A stretch of 64,000 nt of DNA from the NCBI GenBank assembly GCA_905221605.1, contig CAJNDS010002446.1, positions 891,629-955,628 of the forward strand, written 5' to 3'. Numbering within the stretch: position 1 is the stretch's first letter; each line of letters begins with the position of its first letter. Of the stretch, positions 30,190 to 38,500 are shown one piece after another. Both the position numbers and the translations under genes were made by a program. Below the pieces are notes generated by a model. That model was not told the origin of the DNA. It saw nothing but the letters and a program-made list of their open reading frames with translations, and made no database searches. The DNA is from Symbiodinium natans (taxonomy: Eukaryota; Sar; Dinophyceae; Suessiales; Symbiodiniaceae).

Positions 30190-30705
30190 AGCCGCCCCTA
30201 TTTGCAAACACGATTCTTGCATTAGGCCTCTAAAACTGCTGCCCAAATCCTCACCAAAGGCCCAGCAGGTATTACGCCTCTTAGACGTCTTAAACTGCTG
30301 CCCGAACCCTCCACAAAAGGCCCAGCAAGTGTTCGACCTTTTAAACTGCTGCCTAAATTCTCCACAGAAGGCCCAGCAAGTATTACGCCTTTTAAACCCT
30401 CCACAAAAGACCCAGCAAGTGTCAGGCCTCTTAAACTGCTGCCTAAACCCTCCGCAGAGGCCCGAGTGTTACGCCTTTTAACAGCAGTTTAAGAGGCCTG
30501 ACACTTGCTGGGCCTTTTGTGGAGGGTTTGGGCAGCAGTTTAAAAGGCGTAATACTTGCTGGGCCTTCTGTGGAGGATTTACGCAGCAGTTTAAGGGTTC
30601 GACAGCAGTTTAAGACATGTAAGAGGCGTAATGCTGGACCTTTGGTGGAGAGTTTAGACAGCAGTTTAAGAGGCCTAATGCAAGCATTGTGTTTGCAAAG
30701 AAGGG
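30190..30705. mobile_element. Foldback element built of short repeats
   Basis: The left arm (30190-30480) holds about five diverged units of TTAAACTGCTGCCCAAACCC and AAAGGCCCAGCAAGTATTAC. The right arm carries the same units inverted, and the outer ends (TTTGCAAACAC and GTGTTTGCAAA) also match. The centre is near 30480. RNA from it would form a long hairpin. No protein is encoded. Confidence 0.7.
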
Positions 30706-30768
30706 AGCTGCACACCCGTGGGCGCAAGACATGCGCGTCAAGATGGAAACACCTAAATTGAAGCAATG

Positions 30769-31168
30769 TGTGAAAGTTCCTGTCTAAGGACATGTTAACT
30801 TTGTTGTCCTGCATGCTGGCTCAGAGTTGTGTGTGTGTAGTTGTAGGAACTCCGTAGTTGTGCCTTGGAGGCTCGACGGGAGTGCTGCTTTAAGTGGGAA
30901 AGCCTGTTGAAGTGCTTGAGTTGTAGGGATGTGTGTCTGGAAGCTGTAGAAGTGACTGTGCACGTTTTTGCTTGCTTTAGGTGTAGTTGGGTAGGTCCCG
31001 AGAACTCCCACTGACGTTTGAGTTTGTTTTTGTGGCTGTGGAGAACACGTGGCAGAGCAGAGTTTTCACCTGTGTGTAAAGAGTTTCACTGACGAAGCCT
31101 CCGGCTTATGACTTTGGCTCAAGTCGTGAGAAAAAGAGGGTTCAGCGCGCTGCTGCTGTGTTTTCACA
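30769..31168 (+). repeat. 5' LTR of element B
   Basis: 400 bp, starting TGTGAAAGTTCCTGTCT and ending with CA. It contains ACTTTGGCTCAAG at 31111-31123, the same 13-mer as in the otherwise different LTR of element A. Confidence 0.9.
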
Positions 31169-31180
31169 TGGTAGCGGAGC
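31169..31180 (+). other. Primer-binding site of element B
   Basis: TGGTAGCGGAGC directly follows the LTR and fits pairing with the CCA end of an initiator Met tRNA, as in many copia elements. Confidence 0.7.
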
Positions 31181-31211
31181 GTGTGTAGCACGCTCGTAGA
31201 AACTAGAAGCC

Positions 31212-32587
31212 ATGGCTGACCCCGGGCTGTCGACCCTGTGCCTGAAGACGAAGACGACGAAGCTTTGTTTGGCCCCGGTGGTGCCCAGGACGGGCAACAA
31301 CCGCCAACACAACCCCCTGGAGCTTCTGCTCCAGCGGGAGGACCCGCCACGGTCGTCGGACTTGACCCTCAACTCCAGCAGATGATGGTCCAGATGATGC
31401 AGAGTCAGCAAATGATGATGCAGAATCAGCAACAGACACTTCAAGTTTTGGTGGCAAAGATGGAGGCCGACGAGAGAAGAAGACGTGAGCAGGAAGCATT
31501 GTCTGCAGCTGTGAGCAACCCATTTGGGGGTGCTTCAAGTGCAGCAGCTGCTGGAAGTCCTACGGCAAAGGCTTCTTCTCCTCCACCGGCGCCATCACAG
31601 AACCTGCATGTTGGAAGTAACCGTGCAGAGAAGTATCTGCCAGCATTGCCGCTCATCGATAATGTGTCGATGGGAAAAGGGCGTGTGAGAGAGCTGGAGG
31701 AGTACCATCGGTGGTGCGAGGTGCTTGCTTCCTGGCTGGCGTTGATAGACGACAACTATGTCAATGAGTTGCGCCAGGCAATGACGCATGACCGTGAGAT
31801 CAAGCAGTCTGACATGGCAGTTCCGGTAGCATCGCGTTCGGCGAGGTTGTTTTACTACCTGCAACAAAGTCTGCAGAAGTTCGAACGTGGGATGGAACTG
31901 GTGAGAAGCACGTCGATGCGTCAAGGACAAGCTGCTTGTGGTTATGAGGTGATGCGTCAAATGCACCAGACCTTCAGCATTGTCTCTCGCATGGAGGCCA
32001 TTGCTGTGAGAGATGAAGCCCTTCGCCTAACTTCGAAGGCGAGTTCGTACAAGCGACCGCTTGACTGCGTCCGCTTCCTTGAGGACGAGCTTGGGAAGGT
32101 AGACCAGAAGCTGCATCGGTTCCCTGAACTGAGGCTTGGAGCATCTGATCGTTCAACCCTTCTTCTTCAATCTGTCAGCCCAGAGTGTAGGCATTACGTT
32201 GTCCTGCATGGGAAGTCTGGGAGCTGGGAGGAACTGGTTGAAAGCATCCGGTTCTACGAGGAGCAAACCCGATTGTGTGATGCTGGTTCGCTGAATGCAG
32301 TTGGGGAGCGCGGCCTCTGCTGGAACTGTGGCAAATCAGGCCATATGAGTTGGCAGTGCCCCGACAAGAGCTCTGGCAAAGGGAAGAAGAGGGATGAACC
32401 GAAAGGTGGCAAGCCTTCTGGGTCCAAGAATCGAGAGAAGAGCCCTAAAGGGAAGGGCAAAGGCAAAGGGAAGACAGACAAAGGAAAGGGTGGAAAGCCC
32501 AAGGGGAAGCCAAAGAACAAAGGAAAGCCCAAGGGCCGAGCTGTGGAAGACGAGCAGTCTGATCAGGTGATGGCTCTCATCATCTGA
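31212..32587 (+). CDS. Element B gag
   Basis: The ATG at 31212 (MADPG) is followed by a one-base frame slip near 31224-31229. The long frame is open from 31220 and reads VDPVPEDEDDEALFG onward. It has a Gln/Met-rich segment, a helical capsid-like region (about 31620-32270), the zinc knuckle CWNCGKSGHMSWQC at 32318-32359 and a Lys/Gly-rich nucleic-acid-binding tail, with the stop at 32585-32587. It would form the particle that packages the RNA. The pol frame overlaps its last 25 bases in the -1 frame. The slip near the start may be a mutation or a read error, because no other ATG is in frame. Confidence 0.75.
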
Positions 32588-35500
32588 GTGGCTTGGGTCC
32601 GGGGACAAGAACTAATGAGCCCAATGAAGCTGAGCCCCCTCGTCTCACCATGACGAACGGAGAGATCGAGAGACTGAACCAGTCATCCTCTAGGAATAGC
32701 TCTTTCGCATGGCTCATTGATAGTGGAGCCACCTGCCACGTGTTGTCAGAGAGTGCGTTGGGTTTTTACGAAGTCGTCAAGGAGCATTCGGGACCTCTTC
32801 CTGTGCTCATGAGTGCTAGCGATACGCCCATGGAATGTGTCAAGTTGGTTGACATTCGGGTGAAGTTTGGGAAGTTGGGGCCCGTAGTGCTTCAACAGGT
32901 CTTGGTTTGCAAGATTGGTTTCAACGTAGTCAGTTCTTGGCAAGCATCCCTTTCGGGATGGAGTACCTGGCTCACCTCAGAGCCTGGAGCAAGCTGCTTG
33001 GTGAAGCAGACGGAACGAGGTTCCTCGATGTGGGTGCCTTTGGTTCGTGAAGCCAGGAGCTGGTGGGCGTTGGCTAAGGAGATTGGCCCTACCAAGGCAA
33101 AGCCGAAAGGAAGAAGAAGCAAAGGGGACTCACCCAAGCCGGGGTGGAGCCCGAACGACGACGCGATGGAAGTGGATAAGGTGCAGAAGAAGGCACCGCC
33201 CAACGTAGGAAGAGCATTGGAGGTGACACCTTTTAAGTTTTTGCTGCGAGCATTTTCAGTGAAGCAACATGTGGGGGAACATGAGCTGCATGAGCATGTT
33301 TTTCAGGAGCGTTTGAGTGGATGTGAGCATGCTGCAGTTGCAAAAGTAGGAGTAGACCTGGAAACCCCACCCTCTGCATGTTGTGCTGAAGCTTTATGTT
33401 CCGCCGCAGCTGTTTTGCTTAAGTCTGCAAGCAACACGTCTTTGGAGAAGCAAACCAGTAGGGACACACGCTGTGGAGACAAGGGTTTTGAGTGCGTAGG
33501 GGTAGGGCCTGTGCCGCTCCAGCCTCAGAGTGTTTGCATTAGGAGTAGGAGTGCCTTGCGTGTAGGACGTAGGAGTGACTTGCACCCCAGCGCTTGTGTG
33601 CCTGAGTGTTTGTTGGGACAGAGTGAAGAGAGGAAGTGTGCCTTTCGGAGCTTGTGTTGGCCAGGAGTGTTTCTGAAAGCATTGCTGGTGTTGTGTGCTC
33701 TAGGAGTGTTTTGCTCAAAGCCTGGAGCCTTTGTAAGGGACCTTGGAAAGGATGGAGCTTCCGGAAGCCTCGCCTCCGCTCTGTCTTGTGAACTCCCAAA
33801 GTGGGAGTGTGGCCCAGGTGGAAGCCTTTTCGACGAGCATGATTGCTCGTCTTGCGCACCGTTTCGAGGAGGAAGGTCAGCTGTCTCTTTCGAGGCAGCT
33901 TCTCCAAAACATCGACCTTTTTTCCTCGACCCCTGGCTCGGTCGAACGGCTGTTGGGGATTCCAGCCTGCCTTGGGGAGTTGGAGACACAGGAGTTGGTG
34001 ATCAATACAAGCGGCATTCCGGTGAAGCAACCTATGCTCATTGCCGAGCTGCGAGCCATTGCTGCTCCGACGGTGGACCAGTCGGTTTTGACGGACACCC
34101 TCGTCGAGGAGCACGACCGTCGTGCAGAGTATGCAAGGTATGGCTATGTTTTGACCACCATGGGGGTGGTAGTCGCCGATGTGAGTGCTACCATCCGCCA
34201 ACCGCACCTTCCATGCGAGCAAAGGGGGTACTGGCGCAACAATCAGGTTGGCATCCAGCTCACCTTGAAGAAATTCCTTCTGTACCTGGAGGCGATTCGA
34301 GAGTTGCGGTGCCATCCTGCTCAATACCAATTGTTCGAGGCAGGGCTAGCAAGCATTCTGCCAAACGAGCTCAAGGTCGAGCGTGTGCCGGCTGCCGACT
34401 TGAGAGCGCTTTTGGCGGACGTGCTCGTCCAGAGCAACCGCCGGGTGACTTTGGCTGCTCAACCGCCAACTATAATACCGGATGTTGCACCATCCGCGTC
34501 GGGTGGCACGGCACCGCCTCTTCACAAAAGTGCCCCAGCTCCACCTCCTTCGGGGTGGGCTTTGCTCAACCAAGCGCGTGCAAAAGCCGAGGCAATGATT
34601 CGATTGCATGCCGACATGAAGAGAGCTGCAACAGCCGAGGTGGCTCCATCATCGTCGACGGGCCCCGCTTTTCCACCAGGGCCTCCGGCTTTCTTGCCGT
34701 TCAGCCCTCCTTCCCCGCTTACGCCGTCCGTCTTTTCCTATGCTCCATCTTCGGCACCAGGCACGCCTATGGAAGCAGGCATGCCTCTAACTCCGCCTCC
34801 TCTACCTCCTCCATCTTGGGCACCAGGCACGCCTATGGAAGCAAGCCTGCCTATACCTCCGCCTCCTCTACCTCCTCCATCGACACCGCACCCAGATACA
34901 TTGAGGGAGCTTGCGGGCGAGGTTCCAATGGAGGTCGAGACGCCGATGACGCCCGTGGAGGCATTCGGTGCCCCTGGGACCCCTATGGACGTGAGTTCCG
35001 AGGTCCCAATGGAGCCAATGGTCGGTGGCATTGGAAGTCCGGGGAGCGCTTCTCCTTTGACCCCGCCGGCAGAGACGAGTATGGTGGTTCCAAACCCACC
35101 TATGGACAATTCGGATGTGGGAGACTCTGGCTCCGAGATGGATTGATATGCTTGGGTATGGGCCCTGAGGGCCTAAAAGCCGGGCATGAGTTGCTCCGAT
35201 CTTCGCCGCAATGCACAAAATTGGTAGGAGTAGGTCTGAAAGCCCTGCTGTTTGCAGTAGGAGACTGGCTGTGTGCATTAGGAGGTAGGGTAGGAGCGTT
35301 TGAGTGCTTGGTAGGTGACTGTGAGTGCAGCCTGCCTGCCGCGAATGGGTCTGCACACTGTCCCTCTGTGCCCAGGTCTTCATGGAAAGGAAGCAGTGCC
35401 TTGGCTTTAGGGTTGGTTCTGGGTTTGGTTTTCAGAGGTTGGCTGCGTAGGTGCGTGAAGCTTTTGAGTGTGCGCCGTAGGAGTAGGCTGAAGTTTGTGC

Positions 35501-38500
35501 GTGTAACTTTGGTAGGACGTGTGCCACGTAGGTCTTGGAGTGTTGTGCGCCGCCTGTTGTTTTTGCGTGGCGTGCTTGCTTGTGAGTTGAAAGCTGAGCC
35601 TACGGGCGAGGAAGCAAAAGGGCCAATGATGAAACGTTGGCGTGCCTTGAAGAAGTGGGCCTTGTGTGGGCTTGGGTCCCTGCGGGGGTCCGAGCAAAAG
35701 AAGGCCGTGGCACGTTCTGAGGCCCTGCGTATGCTTGCTGGTTTGCCGACCCCGGTTGTTGTGAATTCGGAGTCGGAGGAAGAGTTGATTCCTGATCCGT
35801 TGGAAGCTGAACTTGCGAAACCCAGCGGAAGTGAACCCCCTAGGCCCTCCGATGTTCGAAAGAAACCCCGTGTGGAGAATGTTCCCTCAGGTGAACCGGG
35901 TGCCCTGAGTTCCCCGGAGGTGGTGAGCGATGCTCTGGATCCTGAGGTTCCGGTCTATTTGACCTCGGAGCGGCTGAAGGCGCACCGAAATAAGGGCCAC
36001 CAACCTTATCTTAGTTGCTGTGACACATGTCAAAGCGCTAGAGGGAGAGTGCCGGCTCGTAGGAAGCACATGAAACACCACCACGGACCCGGAGAGTTGC
36101 AAGTCGACTTTGGATTTTTCGGAAAGAATGTTCGTTTCCTTCTCATGGTTCATGTGGTGTCGGGGTACATACATACCGTGGTCTTAGGACCTGAGGATGA
36201 AGTGCCCGCTGTATCGGTTTGCAAAGCCTTTACGGAAATGGGATTGAGTGGATTGGACATTGTTGTCCACGGGGACCAAGAAAATCTCCTCGAGAGTGTT
36301 TTCCGCAATGCAGCGAAACACCGGACATTCGGGGGGAGGTCAATGCACTGGGTCCCGTTCGCGATAAACAGACCTCAAGCGAAGGGCATCGTTGAACGCC
36401 ATGTTTGCCTTGTGAAAGAAGCGTTCTGGTCTGTTTGGCTGGGCTTAGAAGAGCGTGTAGGTGAAAAGTTGCCTCTAGGGAGCCATCTGTTTGTTGAGGC
36501 CATGAGGTACTCTGTGAGGATGCATAACTTGTTTCATGTGTCCAAGGAACACAGCACGCCGTTGGAGAGACTGCGTGGGTCGACAGTTCAGCCAGTGAAG
36601 AGCTGTGAGTTTGGGGTTGTGGGCTTTGGGAAGCCTCAGAAGGACTACCCAGAGCACCGCGGAAAGCGCTTGGTGAGGGCACTCTATGTAGGACCTCACG
36701 GTGCTAATGGATCCGGGATTCGGGTCTTTGTTCCAATAGGTATTGGAAAGCCCCCTCGTTTGGAAATCTTCAGCTCTTTTCGTGCCAAAGATCCAGTGGA
36801 GTTTGACAAAGCTGCTTTGCGTGACCTTCGAGGTAATAAGGAAGACCCTGAAAGACCCATCAAGTTCGATGTTCCAATCGATGGTCCGAGTCCGCCGCTT
36901 GATTCCCCAAATATCCCTGAAGGAAGTCTTGAGTTTCCTGTTGAACGCACCGAACCACCTGCTCTTGAGGGCCCTGAAGCAATGGAAGAAGAAGGAGAGT
37001 TGGATGGGTATTCTCCGGATTTTTCGGACGTGCCTGAAGAAACAGGCATGGAGGTTGAGCCTCCCGGAGGCGTAGGTCTTGAGGACCTCGACGCCCCTAT
37101 GGATCCAGGAGAAGACGATGCCATGGAAGAGGGCCTGACGTGGCTCTATGAGCATGGCCTTAGGCAACTCTTTGATGGGCCTGACTTGAGAGTAACGACA
37201 AAAATCCGTAAGGGAGATGATGTCAAAGAGTGGTTCCGTATGAAGTTTGGTGGAAAGAAGATTTGGGTCCATGTCCCGGACAATGCGGTTTGCGAAGTTT
37301 CTGGCAAGGTTTTGCCTCGTAAGCATCTTGAAGAAGGTATGAGACTCGAGCTCTCAGAACTTGATGCTTTTGGTGTAGCTACGATTATAGGAGAAGCTGA
37401 GGCCCGTAAACGAGCTACGCGGAGAATCCATACGACTAGGTGGGTTCTGACTTCGAAACCGTCGGCCACGAACCCTGAACGAGTTCGTGCTCGTCTTGTT
37501 GTGAGAGACTATGCATTTGGATCCAATCCTCTAGCTGATGGGATATATTCCCCCACCACGTCTTTGGAAGCCTTGAGGGGTGTCCTTGCTATTCATGCTG
37601 TCAGAGGTGGCACCTTGTTGTCAGCAGATGTGAGCGTTGCCTTCATGCAAGCGCCTGTGCAGGGAGTAGAGTGTATCCGGTTTCCGAATGGGATGTATGA
37701 TGAGGAGAACAAGCCGCTGTTTGCGCAGCTACACAAAGCCATGAATGGCTTGAGAGTAGGACCACTGAGCTGGTACCTAGAGTTTACAAGCACGCTGCGT
37801 AAGCAGTTTGGGTTTGGTGAGACTGCCGACCCTACTGTGCATCACCGGCTTGAGAAGGATGGTGCGCTGACCTTGGTGTTAGTGTATGTTGACGATCTCA
37901 TCATCTTTTCCCAGAATCCGCCAGTTGCCAAGGATCTGTACGCTAAGCTAGCGAAGATCTATAAAATGAAGCAGACAGGGCTTCTAGAACCTGGCAAGAC
38001 TGGGCAGCTCGAGTTCTTGGGTCGAGTGATCGCCCGAACCACTGAGCACGGGCCTGTGTTCTTTGGCCTGAAGCCGGGGTACTTGAAGTCGCTTGGAGAA
38101 GAGTTTGGCATTAGCGGAAAAGGTGTGAAACCAGTGCTGGGAAACCTCGAGAGGGAGTACCGGAAGAAGGAGGCTGGAACACCTATCAGCACTGAGGCGT
38201 ATGAACGCTATAGACGTGTGCTTGGTAAGTTGATGTGGGCAAGCCTGACGTTGCCGCATTTGTCCTACCCGGTAGGATTTCTGGGCCGGTATCAGAGTGA
38301 CCCAGATAGCCAGGCAGAAGCTTGCTTGAGACGCGTGGTTCGCTGGGTGATGGCTTTGCCTGAGTACCTTCAGCGATTTTCGGCAGAAGCGTTGGAGTAT
38401 CCTTGCTGCGCTTCGGAAACCAGGCTCTCTGGCTTTGTGGATGCGTCATGGAACATTTGCTCTGTGTCTGGTGCTATCGTGAAGTGGCATGGCATCATGA

